Assembly: GCF_035978755.1 (NCBI RefSeq)
Contig: NZ_CP108415.1
Coordinates: 62,001-126,000, forward strand
Length of the DNA: 64,000 nt
DNA from: Streptomyces sp. NBC_01298
GTDB lineage: Bacteria; Actinomycetota; Actinomycetes; Streptomycetales; Streptomycetaceae
Direction of reading: 5' to 3'
Positions 1 to 9,181 of the stretch are shown here, piece by piece. Numbering within the stretch: the first letter of the stretch is position 1; the number at the start of each line of letters is the position of its first letter. The notes beneath the pieces were generated by a model that was given only the letters and a program-made list of their open reading frames with translations, did no database searches and was not told the DNA's origin. The position numbers were made by a program, and so were the translations under genes.

Positions 1-6
1 CAGAAG

Positions 7-33
7 GGACCGGCCGCCCGGAGCGGCCGGTCC
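7..33 (-). terminator. Hairpin downstream of PP2C gene
   Basis: An 11-bp perfect GC-rich stem with a 5-nt loop (arms 7-17 and 23-33) lies just past the stop of the phosphatase gene. There is no U-run, as is usual for Streptomyces terminators. Confidence 0.65.
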
Positions 34-41
34 GGACGGCG

Positions 42-761
42 TCAGGCGGTGCGGTGGCGCATCGCGATCACGGTGCAGTCGTCTCGGTAGCCGTCGGCGT
101 CCTGTGCGGCGGCCGCGACCAGGGCGCTGGCCAGGGCCTGCGGATCGGCGGCGTGCGTACGGCACAGCTCCGTCATCTCCGCCGCGTCCACGTGGTCGGG
201 GATGCCGTCCGAGACGAGCAGGACCAGGTGGTCTTCCGGGATCTCCGCGACGCTGCAGGTTCCCCAGCCGGCCTGTGCGAGGCCCAGCCGGGAGCAGTCG
301 TCGTAGACCGCGGTGAGGTCGGGGGCGAAGCCGCGCCGGGTCCTCAGGTAGTTGGCCATGGTCATGTCGGTGGTCACCAGGGTGACCGTGCCGTCGTTGA
401 CGGAGTAGACGCGCGCGTCGCCGATCCAGTACACGGCGGTGGTCCGGTCCGGCTCCATGCTCACGTACACGGCGCTGGTGTGCGGCACCGTGTCGTGGGC
501 CTGCGCCATCATCCCAGCGGTGGTCAGCCCGGCCAGGCCGCCTTGGACCATGCCCATCTGCGTGATGACCGCGGGCACGGTCGCGGCGTAGCGCACGGCC
601 TCCTTGCCGTGGCCTGCGCTGTCGACGACGGCGGCCGTCACACGATCGCCTCGCCGCTGGTAGTCCGCACCGTCCGCATACGGCGGCTCGGTGCCCGGCC
701 GCCGCGCCACTCCCACAAGCACGGCCCCGGTGGGCGCCGTCGGGTTGGTCGTCTTCGTCAC
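42..761 (-). CDS. PP2C-type serine/threonine phosphatase-like protein
   Basis: Cytoplasmic PP2C-fold protein of 239 aa, expected to dephosphorylate Ser/Thr phosphoproteins using two metal ions. The metal-site motifs are present in order: DSAGHG near residue 47, GDARVY near 113, SDGIPDH near 184, and DDCTVIAM at the C-terminus. There is no sensor or membrane segment, so this is a bare catalytic domain. I chose the GTG at 761 because GAAGGAG sits just upstream; an ATG at 836 would add 25 residues of low-complexity leader. The gene is monocistronic and followed by a hairpin. Substrate is unknown. The family call is firm; its role on the element is not. Confidence 0.8.
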   Translation of the reverse strand: MTKTTNPTAPTGAVLVGVARRPGTEPPYADGADYQRRGDRVTAAVVDSAGHGKEAVRYAATVPAVITQMGMVQGGLAGLTTAGMMAQAHDTVPHTSAVYVSMEPDRTTAVYWIGDARVYSVNDGTVTLVTTDMTMANYLRTRRGFAPDLTAVYDDCSRLGLAQAGWGTCSVAEIPEDHLVLLVSDGIPDHVDAAEMTELCRTHAADPQALASALVAAAAQDADGYRDDCTVIAMRHRTA

Positions 762-886
762 CGCTGTGTCTCCTTCGCCTCCACGGGGCCCGGAGTGGCC
801 CCGCTGTGAGTACGGGTGGGAGCACTGGAGAGGCAAAGAACGTGCTACTTCACGAAACTGGGGCTGGTGGGACGTGTGAGGCGGCG

Positions 887-1174
887 CTACTCACCCTCTT
901 CCTCCCGGTGGATGAAGACGTAGCGGCCCGTGGGCCGGTCAAGGACCAGGACGAGCGGTTCGGAGGCCGACGGCGCCTCTTCCAGATCCGTGACGACCCA
1001 GTCGGAGTCTTCGGCTCCCGCCGGGTCGTTGGGGCGCGGTCCCAGGCTGTGCGGAATCGACGCGGCCACGAGCGTGTCATCCGGGAGGCCGGCCAACGCC
1101 GCCCGCAGCTGCCCGACCGTCCATGCCGCGACCCTGTGGTGGTAGCCCTCCGAGTCGATGCGACGCGTGCTCAT
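887..1174 (-). CDS. Small DUF6225-like protein
   Basis: Small acidic soluble protein of 95 aa. Its core (AAWTVGQLRAALAGLPDD, then a strand-rich half ending GRYVFIHREEEGE) matches my memory of the DUF6225 family, common in Streptomyces and of unknown function. Start ATG 1174 follows a GA-rich stretch (GGAAGAGGGGCAG); an upstream ATG at 1228 would add a poor-looking extension. No partner or operon is evident. The family name is from recall, not a search. Confidence 0.6.
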   Translation of the reverse strand: MSTRRIDSEGYHHRVAAWTVGQLRAALAGLPDDTLVAASIPHSLGPRPNDPAGAEDSDWVVTDLEEAPSASEPLVLVLDRPTGRYVFIHREEEGE

Positions 1175-1267
1175 CTGCCCCTCTTCCTCTTCCCCATCGC
1201 GCCGAAGCGCCTGTGCCACTGACCCCAACGAACCGCTCCTGAAATGGACGCCGCAAGCAGGAACCGG

Positions 1268-1978
1268 TCAGCTCGCCGCGCCAGGACGGGCCGTCGGGTG
1301 CGGGGGCCGGATGAGGACACGCGGGTTGAGAGGCCCGGGGGTGAAGCCTCGGCGGAGGTAGGCGCGGTGGGTGGCCGGGCTGCTGGCCACGACGACCAGC
1401 CCTGCCTGGTGGGCGTCGGCCAGGTGCAGCGCCTGGTGGACGAGGCGGCCGGCTGAGACGGGGTCGTTGTCGTGGCCGGCGAGGTTCCCGGCTTCCCACC
1501 AGGTGCCTTCGGTGTGTGCTCGCAGGTGCCGGCGGGTGGCGGTGAGGGAGGTGAGCGCGCGGGTGTGCTGGAGCAGGTTGCCGGTCTCCACGAGCAGGGA
1601 GAGCGTGATGCCGAAGCCGAGCACGGCGATGGTGAGCGGCCAGGTGTGGCTCTTCAGGGCCCAGGCGGCGGCCTCCAGGGGAAGCCAGATCCACGCGAGG
1701 TGGGCCGCGAGGCCTGCGGTGAGGACGGCCGTGCAGGCGGCCCGGCGGGTCCAGGGGACGCGGGGGCCGGTAACCGAGACGGTGGCGGTGCCGTGGGCGA
1801 GGAGGCGTCCGGCGGCGTGCTGGGTGGCGAGGGTGAGTAGCCACAGCCAGCAGGCGGCGGGCCGGGTCAGCGGGTGCAGGGGCGGGGGTCCGAGGCGGCG
1901 CTGGAGGAGGGCGGCGAGGCGGGGCAGGTCGCGCCAGCGTGGCCTCAGATGGCCGGGCAGGTGCAGCTGGAGGGTCAT
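1268..1978 (-). CDS. Membrane protein with C-terminal acetyltransferase-like segment
   Basis: Protein of 236 aa directly behind the relaxase (12-bp gap), so probably co-transcribed with it. The N-terminal half has hydrophobic helices around residues 40-60, 80-105 and 108-130. The C-terminal third reads like the end of a GNAT acetyltransferase: GNLAGHD, ADAHQAGLVVVASSP, then YLRRGFTP, the helix-then-strand pattern that binds acetyl-CoA. The full GNAT fold is too short to be complete, so catalysis is doubtful. It may be a membrane-anchored accessory to transfer. ATG 1978 has only a weak ribosome site. Confidence 0.6.
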   Translation of the reverse strand: MTLQLHLPGHLRPRWRDLPRLAALLQRRLGPPPLHPLTRPAACWLWLLTLATQHAAGRLLAHGTATVSVTGPRVPWTRRAACTAVLTAGLAAHLAWIWLPLEAAAWALKSHTWPLTIAVLGFGITLSLLVETGNLLQHTRALTSLTATRRHLRAHTEGTWWEAGNLAGHDNDPVSAGRLVHQALHLADAHQAGLVVVASSPATHRAYLRRGFTPGPLNPRVLIRPPHPTARPGAAS

Positions 1979-1990
1979 CGGTGGTCCGTT

Positions 1991-4900
1991 TCAGCGGGTC
2001 GGGCGCTGCGGGCCCGGGCGGTTGTTGTCCGGCCGGGGATGTTCGTGGAGCGGGGAGGTCGGGGGCAGGAGCTGGGCCCGGGCCGCGGCGGTGCGCTCTC
2101 GCATCTGCTCCAGGCGGCGTGCGACGCGGGCGTGGGTGTAGAGGTCGATGGCGTCGGTGAGGTGGTCCCATTCCTCGCCCGCGAGGCCTTCGGGGCGGGG
2201 GCCGAGGATGTCGGGTCCGGCGCGGTGGTGGCGGCGCCGGTAGTCGGACAGGGCGCTGATCAGCCTGGTGAAGGTGCGCTGCTCGTCCTCGTCGTCCTCG
2301 CCGGGCGGGGTGATCTCCTCCATCCACCCCTCGGGGGCGCTTTCGCCGGCGAGGGCTGCGGCCAGTGCGGTGCGGGCGAGCTTGGCGTCGAGGGCTCCGT
2401 AGCTCAGGGGCGCGACGCCGAAGGGATCGCGCAGCGCCGGGTGTGCGGGCAGGGGTCCGGCCGGGGGCGGGGTGTCGAGGTGGTCGAGGGCGGCCGCGAG
2501 GACCTGGTGGGCGGGCGCGCCGGGGGGCGGGAGGTGCCCGGAGGGGCGGCGCCGTCCGGTGAGGGCGCGGATGCGTGCGTCGAGGTCGTCCCAGTCGGCT
2601 TGCTGGTCGGGGTCGGCCGGGCGCGGGCCCAGGCCGGGGACGCCGGTGATGGCGTGGCGGGTGCGCCACAGCTCCACCAGGGCGGCGGTGGTGGCCCAGG
2701 CGTGGCGGCGGCGCGGTGAGCGGGTGGAGGGCGGCGGGCCCAGTGGCCGTGCCCAGGCGGGCGGGTCGGCGGCGAGGGTGTGGCCGCGGTCGGCGAGCGA
2801 GCGGGCCAGGATGCGGTGACGTTCAGCGAGATGGGTGCGCCAGTGGGCAGGGGTGTCGGGGTGGGTCAGGGCGTGGGAGTCGGCGACCCAGTCGGGGATC
2901 TCACGGTGGACGCGGGCGGGCGGGGCGTGGTCGGGCAGGCGTTCACGCAGGCGCAGTTCGGCGTCGATGCGGGCGCCGGCGGCGTGGGCGCGCGTGAGGG
3001 CGGCCCGGGCCCAGGCCTGGCGCTGGTCGGTGGCGGCACGCTGCTTGGCGGCCTGGAGGCGGGCGGCGGTCAGTGACTGGCCGCTGCTGTGGGGGCGGTT
3101 GGGGGAGCGCTCGCGCTGGTAGTCCTCGCGGGCGCGGTCTCGCCAGGTCATCGCGCGGCGCAGCTGGGTCTCGGCGGTCAGGGCGGTGATGGTGGCCCGG
3201 GCCGCGTCCGAGAGGGGGCGGCCGGTGGCGGCCGCGCTGCGTACCTGGGTGCGGACGGCGGCCATCTGGGAGGCGAGCTCGGTGCGGGTGAGGGGGCCGA
3301 GCGGCCGCTCGGTCCAGGCGGGGTGGGTGGTCGCGCGGCGGGTGGTGACGGCGGTGGGCAGGTGGGTGAAGGCGGCATCGGCGGCGCGCAGGGCTTCGTT
3401 GGCGGCGGCGCGGTGGCTGGCAGCGAGCTGCTTGAGATGGTCGAGCTGGGCTGTGGTGAGAGCGGCGAGGGCGCTGTCGCGGGCGGTGTTGCGGGCTTCT
3501 TCGGCGTCGGTCAGGGCTTCGCGCAGCCACCATGTCAGGAGGGCGGCGACGTCGTCGGCTTCGGTGAAGGAGAGCCTGCGGGTGGCGCGGGTGAGGAGGC
3601 GGGGCAGGGCGAACCCGGCGCGTTCGGCGTCGTGGAGGGCGCGGATGAGGGCGGGGTAGGCGTCGGCGGCCAGGAACATCGCGGCCCGGTCGGTGCCCAG
3701 GATCTGCTCGAGGACGCCGGTGAGGCGGGCGGCGGTGGCGCGTTCGGTGACGTCGGCATACTCGGCGGACAGCTGCCCGGGGCTTGCGATGTCGCGCTGC
3801 AGGGCGGCGATGTGCTCGGTCGCGGTCAGCTGGGCACTGCGGCGGGCGGCGACGGCGGCGAGGACGTCGTCGAGGTGGTCGCCGTCGTCGATGGCCATGT
3901 AGAGGCGGTTGGTGCGCCGTCCGCGGGTCAGCTGTACGTAGACACCCTCGCGGTTGGAGCGGGCGGAGGCCAGTGCGTGGGAGGTGTCCACGGTCATGCC
4001 CTGGGCGCGGTGGATGGTGGAGGCGTAGCCGAGCTCGGTCTGGGTGGTGAGGTAGTCCGCGGGCAGGGTGATGCGGCCGCGGTGCTGGGTGTGGCGGACG
4101 ACCGCGGCGCCGTCGGCCAGGAGTTCCTCGATGACCCAGGTGTCGCCGTTCTTCACGAAGTCCTTGCCGCCGCGCACCGTCATGCGGCGCCGGTTGAGGC
4201 GGGTGACGATGATGTCGCCGACGTGGGCGCGGGATCCGGTGCGCAGCAAGGCCCACCGGCTGGTGTCGAGGTCCTGTCGGTCGATGTGCCAGGCCTGGGC
4301 GCGGTGGTTGAGGTCGGTGACGGTGAGGTTGTCGGCGGCGGTCATCAGCGAGGCCAGGCCCCGGCTGATGTCGTGGGCCCACGCGGTGAACACCGCGTCG
4401 CACATCGCCTCGTGCCGGCCGGCGACGATGCGGCCCTTGCTGCGGTACCAGTCGAACACGGTGCGGGCCTGCTCGCCGTCGCGCAGGATGAGGGAGGCAT
4501 CGCCTTCGCCGGGGGTGGTGAAGCGGTGCAGCCGGTCCAGTTCGACGGTGGCGCCCGCCTGCGAGATCAGGCGCAGCGCTCCGCCGGCTTCGACGGCGGC
4601 GAGCTGGTGCGGGTCGCCCAGGAGGCGGACGACGGCTCCGGCGGCGGCCGCGTCGGCGAGGATCCGGTCCAGGAGAAGGGTGCCGGCCATGCCCGCTTCG
4701 TCGACGAGGACGACGTCGCCCGGGCGCAGCGCGAAGTCGGCGCCGACGCCGTGGCCGTCGGCGGCCTGGCCGCGCTGGTGGAGCCAGGAGTGCAGGGTGT
4801 GGGCGCGCCGCCCGAGGTCAGTGGCGAGGACCTGGGCGGCGCGGGAGGACGGCGCGAGGGGGATCAGGCGGCCGCCGGCGGCGTCCACGGCGGCTGCGGC

Positions 4901-6694
4901 CAGGCGCATGGCGGTGGTCTTGCCCGCTCCGGCGGGGCCGAGTCCTGCCAGCAGCAGCCGGTCGGACAGGACGAAGGAGGAAGCCAGGGCCTGCTGTCCG
5001 GCGTCCAGGGGGCCTTGGTGGAGGGTGGCTGTGCGGGCGAACGTGCCGTGCGCGACGGGCGGGATGACCCGCGTACGAGCCCCGGCCAGCAGGCGGTGCT
5101 CGGCGGCCAGGAGCGAGTGGGTGGTGTAGGTGGCCGAGCCGATGGGCCGGTAGATGCTGGAGCCGTCCGGGCGCAGCAGGTCGGGGTGGGAGGGGTTGAT
5201 CTCGGGCGGAGTGATGTCCAGGCAGTCGCCGTGTGCCAGGACCCGGTCGGTGATCTCCTCGGCGAGGTGGGGTGCGGCGGCTGCCCCGCACAGGGTCCGC
5301 ATCAGGTAGCGGCGCGCCTCGGCCAGGACATGGCGGCGCCGGAAGGTGGTGCGTCGCTCGGTCACGGCCGCCAGCACTTCGCCGGCGGCGGCGGTGACAT
5401 CGAGGACCGCCTCAGCAGGCAGTCGGGCGCCGGGGGCCAGGGCCGCGGCCTGGGCGGCGGTGAGCAACTCCTCGACGGTGGTGCGGTCGGTTGCGGCGAT
5501 GGCCCGGCGCCGCCAGCGGGCCAGCAGGTCGTCCAGGGAGCGGGCTTTGCCCTTGGGCGGGCGGGTCATCAGCGTGGCCCGCTGCTGCAGGCGGATCCGG
5601 GCGGTGGTGTCGGGCTGGCGGCCGTAACGGCGCCGGTAGTCGTCGAACAGGGACTCGGCCATGGTCCGCACGGCCCCCGACCTCTGCGCGAACTCGGCCC
5701 GGATCCGCGGGTCGATGCCGACGATCCGCATGACCGGCCGCCTGCCGGGCGTGACCACCACCTCCTCGGCGGCCAGCCCCAGACGGTCGCAGATCAGCTC
5801 CAGTGAGCGCTGGTTGAACAGCTCGCTGGCGGCGACGATCTCGCGCAGCAGCAGCCGCGAATCCAGGTTCCGCCACCGGCCGTCCGGGCCCTTCACACGC
5901 GGACTGATCACCACGTGTTCGTGGAGCATCGGATCCCCGGCACGCGATTCGTAGTGGAGGTAGACCGTCGCCATCAGCGCCGGCTCGGCCCGCTGCTGGG
6001 CGATCCCGCCCGGGCCGGTGCGCACCGCCAGCGCCTGCTCCTCCAGCGATGCCAGGGACTCCGACCGCGCCTGGGCCAGCACCTCGAGGACGATGCGCCG
6101 TACCTCGGGACTGCCGAGCGCGAACAGCAGCGAGAGCTCTTCCGAGGCGAAAGCCAGGTCCCAGCCGGTCACCGCACGGCGCCGGCTCCCGGTCCGCGCG
6201 GCCAGGTACCGGCCGAGCTCCTCCCCGTCGGCCGGTTTCCGGTGGTACTCGGTTTCGAAGGCGAGCGCCGCGGTGCGGTGGGTCAGCTCGCGGCGCTCTG
6301 ACTTCGTCAGCGGCCGGCACAGCCGCTCGGCCGCGAGGTCGAGGACCTCCTCGATCTGCTTGTCCAGCGGGGACTGATCGGACAGCCGGGGCACGGCCGG
6401 CCCCAGCTTGGCCGCCTTGAGTGCCTGGCGGGGCGAGGCTCCCCTGGCCAGTTCGGCCGCGATCAGCTCCTCGGCGTCCGGGTGCATGCCCAGGCCGAAC
6501 AGCGCCCGCATCTGCGGCTCGGTGACCTGACCGGCCAGCCCCAGCGCGGCCGCGGCCCGCCCCGTCCACACACCGGCCGGGACGCCCGGCTGGCTCGAGG
6601 ACACGGCCGGCCCACCACCGTGGACCCCGTCGCCAGCGGCGACGTTGCTCCGGTAGTAGCGGTAGTTCTCGGCCGTCACGGCCGCCCCGGTCAT
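1991..6694 (-). CDS. MobF-family conjugative relaxase-helicase (TraA/TrwC type)
   Basis: Large relaxase of about 1567 aa that should nick oriT, stay covalently attached to the transferred strand and unwind the plasmid. The N-terminus carries a Tyr-rich start (YRYYRSNV) and, near residue 260, the three-histidine metal motif of MobF (HYESRAGDPMLHEHVV). The RecD-like helicase part has Walker A GPAGAGKTT (about residue 600), Walker B VLVDEAGMAG, GDPHQLAAVE and a C-terminal STIHRAQGMTVD. The long C-terminal tail is helical and Pro/Arg-rich. The ATG at 6694 fits relaxases that start just before the catalytic Tyr. Upstream codons up to 6772 stay open, so the exact start is uncertain. Confidence 0.9.
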   Translation of the reverse strand: MTGAAVTAENYRYYRSNVAAGDGVHGGGPAVSSSQPGVPAGVWTGRAAAALGLAGQVTEPQMRALFGLGMHPDAEELIAAELARGASPRQALKAAKLGPAVPRLSDQSPLDKQIEEVLDLAAERLCRPLTKSERRELTHRTAALAFETEYHRKPADGEELGRYLAARTGSRRRAVTGWDLAFASEELSLLFALGSPEVRRIVLEVLAQARSESLASLEEQALAVRTGPGGIAQQRAEPALMATVYLHYESRAGDPMLHEHVVISPRVKGPDGRWRNLDSRLLLREIVAASELFNQRSLELICDRLGLAAEEVVVTPGRRPVMRIVGIDPRIRAEFAQRSGAVRTMAESLFDDYRRRYGRQPDTTARIRLQQRATLMTRPPKGKARSLDDLLARWRRRAIAATDRTTVEELLTAAQAAALAPGARLPAEAVLDVTAAAGEVLAAVTERRTTFRRRHVLAEARRYLMRTLCGAAAAPHLAEEITDRVLAHGDCLDITPPEINPSHPDLLRPDGSSIYRPIGSATYTTHSLLAAEHRLLAGARTRVIPPVAHGTFARTATLHQGPLDAGQQALASSFVLSDRLLLAGLGPAGAGKTTAMRLAAAAVDAAGGRLIPLAPSSRAAQVLATDLGRRAHTLHSWLHQRGQAADGHGVGADFALRPGDVVLVDEAGMAGTLLLDRILADAAAAGAVVRLLGDPHQLAAVEAGGALRLISQAGATVELDRLHRFTTPGEGDASLILRDGEQARTVFDWYRSKGRIVAGRHEAMCDAVFTAWAHDISRGLASLMTAADNLTVTDLNHRAQAWHIDRQDLDTSRWALLRTGSRAHVGDIIVTRLNRRRMTVRGGKDFVKNGDTWVIEELLADGAAVVRHTQHRGRITLPADYLTTQTELGYASTIHRAQGMTVDTSHALASARSNREGVYVQLTRGRRTNRLYMAIDDGDHLDDVLAAVAARRSAQLTATEHIAALQRDIASPGQLSAEYADVTERATAARLTGVLEQILGTDRAAMFLAADAYPALIRALHDAERAGFALPRLLTRATRRLSFTEADDVAALLTWWLREALTDAEEARNTARDSALAALTTAQLDHLKQLAASHRAAANEALRAADAAFTHLPTAVTTRRATTHPAWTERPLGPLTRTELASQMAAVRTQVRSAAATGRPLSDAARATITALTAETQLRRAMTWRDRAREDYQRERSPNRPHSSGQSLTAARLQAAKQRAATDQRQAWARAALTRAHAAGARIDAELRLRERLPDHAPPARVHREIPDWVADSHALTHPDTPAHWRTHLAERHRILARSLADRGHTLAADPPAWARPLGPPPSTRSPRRRHAWATTAALVELWRTRHAITGVPGLGPRPADPDQQADWDDLDARIRALTGRRRPSGHLPPPGAPAHQVLAAALDHLDTPPPAGPLPAHPALRDPFGVAPLSYGALDAKLARTALAAALAGESAPEGWMEEITPPGEDDEDEQRTFTRLISALSDYRRRHHRAGPDILGPRPEGLAGEEWDHLTDAIDLYTHARVARRLEQMRERTAAARAQLLPPTSPLHEHPRPDNNRPGPQRPTR

Positions 6695-7164
6695 CCCCAC
6701 CCCGGCAGTCGACCAGCCCGGCAGGACTCCGGAAGGCACCAGGCGGGTTCCTCCCAAGGGCTTGGAAGGCAATCGCCCCAGCCGTTCCGTCCGGCGGGAA
6801 ATCCAGCCCCGCGAGGGGTGGACGGGCCAAAAGTGCCAGAGGTGTGCTGCGCACCAACGGCCATCAACCGGAGACCGGCCTCACCCCCACCACCACCGAC
6901 CGGACACACCGCTGCCACGCCCGGGCCAGCACTACGTACGACAGGACGGGGAGCACCGAAGTCGTGACCCTGGCTGTGCTGTGCCCGTCTCCGGCTCCGT
7001 GCTGGCTGGAGGGGCTTGTCCCGTGAGCGGGACCGGGCGGGGCGACAGGAGTGCTACGGGGTGGGACGCGGGCGGCCGGGGCCGGGCCGGGGCGTGGCGG
7101 CGTATCCAGACTGGCGGCAGGTGGGTCCGCGCCCGGCGGGCCCCTCTTGGCCAGGAGGTGGCGT
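6695..7164. other. Divergent intergenic region, candidate oriT/promoter region
   Basis: This 470-bp region lies between the relaxase and a divergent plus-strand gene. It has no convincing ORF. It holds short inverted repeats, such as GGTGTGC/GCGCACC near 6841-6857 (one mismatch) and a CTACGTACG palindrome near 6934. Relaxase genes often lie beside their nic site, so oriT may be here, but I cannot identify a nic sequence. Confidence 0.35.
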
Positions 7165-7821
7165 GTGGCAGCGAGTAAGAGCAAGGCGCGGGGCGGCAAG
7201 GAGCTTATGGCGCGGCGTAGCGCGGCGTTGGAGCGGGCTGCTGTGCGGGTGGCGGCGGAGCGGGAGGCCGCGGCGCGGGCGGAGGAGGAGCGGCTGGCGC
7301 GGGAGGCGGAGTTCGACGAGCTGGCGGCGGACTTCGAGTTGGCGCGGGAGGACGAGGACCAGGTCGCGGCCGAGGTGGAGGCGGAGCTGCGGCTGGTGCG
7401 CGAGCGCGGGCAGGCGCGGATCCAGGAAGTGCGGCTGGTGGCGGCGCGGGTGGTTGTCGCGATGGGTGACAAGGGCGAGACGGTGGCCGGGTGCGCGCGC
7501 CGGTTGGGGGTGGGGGCGGAGCGGGTCAAGGAGCTGCGCCGGTTGGGCCGGGAGGAGGGGGGTGGCGGTGAGGACGGGGACTCGGACGCCGTGGACACGG
7601 CGGGTGGGGTGGTCACCGGCCAGGAGGCGGGCGGGAGGCGGAAGGCGGACGGGGCCTCGACACGGGAGCGGGAACCGGGCCCGGGGCCGGGGACGGGGGT
7701 GACGGGCGCGGCGGGGGTGTCTGGGGAGCGGGGGGTGCCGGTGGCTGCTGCTCCCCCGCTGCCGGCCGGGCCGTCGGCGGCTGGTGCGCCGGTGTTGCCG
7801 GGTGGTGAGCGGGTGTTGTAG
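7165..7821 (+). CDS. Coiled-coil protein with HTH-like segment
   Basis: Protein of 218 aa on the opposite strand to its neighbours. Residues 1-100 are a charged, Ala/Glu/Arg-rich coiled coil. Residues about 95-130 (GDKGETVAGCARRLGVGAERVKELRRLGRE) resemble a helix-turn-helix of the sigma-region-4 or transposase type. The last 80 residues are Gly/Pro-rich and probably disordered. Start GTG 7165 is set by AGGAGG at 7153-7158; ORF codons upstream are low-complexity. It is divergent from the relaxase and could be a DNA-binding accessory factor of the relaxosome, or a regulator. Function is not recognised. Confidence 0.6.
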   Translation: MAASKSKARGGKELMARRSAALERAAVRVAAEREAAARAEEERLAREAEFDELAADFELAREDEDQVAAEVEAELRLVRERGQARIQEVRLVAARVVVAMGDKGETVAGCARRLGVGAERVKELRRLGREEGGGGEDGDSDAVDTAGGVVTGQEAGGRRKADGASTREREPGPGPGTGVTGAAGVSGERGVPVAAAPPLPAGPSAAGAPVLPGGERVL

Positions 7822-7859
7822 CGGGGCGCCGGTGACTGAGCGGGGTGTGGGAACGGCAG

Positions 7860-7900
7860 CGGCCCCGGCTGCCGCGGGAGGGGTGCGGCGGCCGGGGCCG
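7860..7900. terminator. Bidirectional terminator between convergent genes
   Basis: Arms 7860-7875 and 7885-7900 pair over 16 bp with one mismatch around a 9-nt loop. It sits between convergent genes ending at 7821 and 7923 and could serve both. Confidence 0.7.
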
Positions 7901-7922
7901 AGTCGTCGGGGCGGGGGGTGGG

Positions 7923-8348
7923 TTACTGCCAGGGGGCGGCGGGACGGCGCGGGGCCGGGGCCGGCTGCTGGGCCTGGGGCTGGGCCTGGGGTGCGGTGGG
8001 CTGGGGCCAGGGCGCGGAGTGCTGGGGCGGTGCAGCCTGGTGGGGGGCGGCCGCGGCCGGTGCGGAGTGCTGGCCGGACGCGGGGGCGGGGGCGGGGGCG
8101 GGGGTTCGGTAGTAGACGGTGACGGGCGCGCCGTCGGCGACGTGGATGCGCTCGTGGATGCCGGGCGGGGTGAGGACGAAGACGACGGTGTCGTCGCGCA
8201 GGGTCCGGGTGCGGATGAGCGGCGGGGGGAGGGTGACTTCCTCGGTGATGCCGGTGCTGGGGTCGGTCTCGGGGACGGTGATGCGGTCGACGAGGGTGAA
8301 CAGGCCGTCCAGGGCGGCGAGGTCGTTGATCGTGGTCTGGTGCTGCAC
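7923..8348 (-). CDS. Hypothetical protein with Ala/Pro/Gln-rich tail
   Basis: Protein of 141 aa. Residues 1-80 form a compact strand-rich domain (LFTLVDRITVPETD, TLRDDTVVFVLTPPGIHERIHV) followed by a disordered A/P/Q tail. GTG 8348 follows GGGGAG at six bases. The leader has only a degenerate version of the element shared by the downstream array (near 8485-8505). It is not recognised as a family. The folded part looks like a small plasmid accessory protein. Confidence 0.6.
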   Translation of the reverse strand: MQHQTTINDLAALDGLFTLVDRITVPETDPSTGITEEVTLPPPLIRTRTLRDDTVVFVLTPPGIHERIHVADGAPVTVYYRTPAPAPAPASGQHSAPAAAAPHQAAPPQHSAPWPQPTAPQAQPQAQQPAPAPRRPAAPWQ

Positions 8349-8512
8349 AGGGGCTCCCCTTTCTACGTGGCGGGTACGGGTGCGGGCGGTGGCGGCGGTC
8401 TGGTCGCGACGGTAGACGCGGCGGCGGGGGTGTGCGGGGGTGGTGGGCGGCCGGGTGTCGGGGGGTGGGACGCGGGCTGGGGTGGCGGGTGCTGGAGGCG
8501 GGAAACGCGCGT

Positions 8513-8554
8513 CGGCCCCGCGCCTGCCGGTGGTGTCCGGGAGGCGCGGGGCCG
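8513..8554 (-). terminator. Terminator hairpin of the 8578-9000 gene
   Basis: Perfect 13-bp GC stem (8513-8525 with 8542-8554) and a 16-nt loop, 24 bp past the stop codon. Confidence 0.7.
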
Positions 8555-8577
8555 GGCTGAGGGTGGGGTGGTGACGG

Positions 8578-9000
8578 CTACGGGGTGGTGGCGGCGCGGA
8601 AGGTGTGCAGGTCGAGCGTGTCGTCGGTCAGGGTGAGGGTCAGGGTGTTGTGGCCGTCGTGCTTGGCGTTGATCAGGTCGGAGTGCAGGCACTCCCTGGT
8701 GGCCGGGTCATGCAGAGGAAGGGCGTGGATGATCCCGTCGTCGGCGCCGAGGACGCCGGAGGCGTCGTTGCCGTCACCGGGGCCATACCCGCGGGCGTAG
8801 GCGTCGTCGGGGGCGCCGGTGTGAGTGGAGTTGCCGGTCAGGTAGGTGCCGGTGCGGTCACGCAGCCACCACAGGGCGGCGTGGACGCTCTCCTCGTTCA
8901 GGCACTGCTCGTAGGTGGGGCGCAGCGTGTGGCTGGGGGCGAGCATCGAGTGGGTGGCGACGGCGACGACCTCGTCGAGGGCGAACGTGAACTTGGACAT
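8578..9000 (-). CDS. Hypothetical protein, first member of the cassette array
   Basis: Protein of 140 aa, mixed alpha/beta and acidic. A WWLRDRTGTYLTGNS segment near residue 45 resembles part of the decayed gene at 16.4-16.8 kb (WWCKDDGTYLRSNG), hinting at a shared small family. ATG 9000 was chosen because the longer frame adds only a Pro/Arg leader. It has its own promoter-like element (9059-9089) and terminator. Function unknown. Confidence 0.65.
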   Translation of the reverse strand: MSKFTFALDEVVAVATHSMLAPSHTLRPTYEQCLNEESVHAALWWLRDRTGTYLTGNSTHTGAPDDAYARGYGPGDGNDASGVLGADDGIIHALPLHDPATRECLHSDLINAKHDGHNTLTLTLTDDTLDLHTFRAATTP

Positions 9001-9058
9001 GGGCGGGGCTGCCTTCCGGTCGGGGGTCCGGGTGTCCCGGACGGGTGCGGTGGGCAGC

Positions 9059-9089
9059 ACGGTGCGCGGGCGGGGTGCAAGCGCGGCAA
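9059..9089 (-). promoter_or_regulatory. Array promoter element P1
   Basis: First copy of the element found 25 times in this window: TTG-N5-CTWRCC-N11-CACNGT read on the minus strand, 31 bp in all. Here the blocks are TTG, CTTGCA and CACCGT. TTG and CANNNT could be -35 and -10 boxes 19 bp apart; the middle block would then be an extra conserved site inside the spacer. It lies 58 bp before the start codon at 9000. Confidence 0.7.
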
Positions 9090-9181
9090 GAAGACGGAGG
9101 CGCGGCCGGCCGGGGGCGCTGGTGGGCCCACGGCCGGGCGGGGCGTGGCGCGTTGGCGAGCCCTGGGGGCCGGGCGTGCGG

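Noticed and set aside
1077..2669. Minus-strand 530-aa frame over the relaxase end
   Set aside because: Pro/Arg-rich shadow of the relaxase C-terminus and the membrane protein gene.
3089..5806. Plus-strand 905-aa open frame opposite the relaxase
   Set aside because: Gly/Val-rich shadow frame with no domain; the minus-strand relaxase has clear motifs through the same region.
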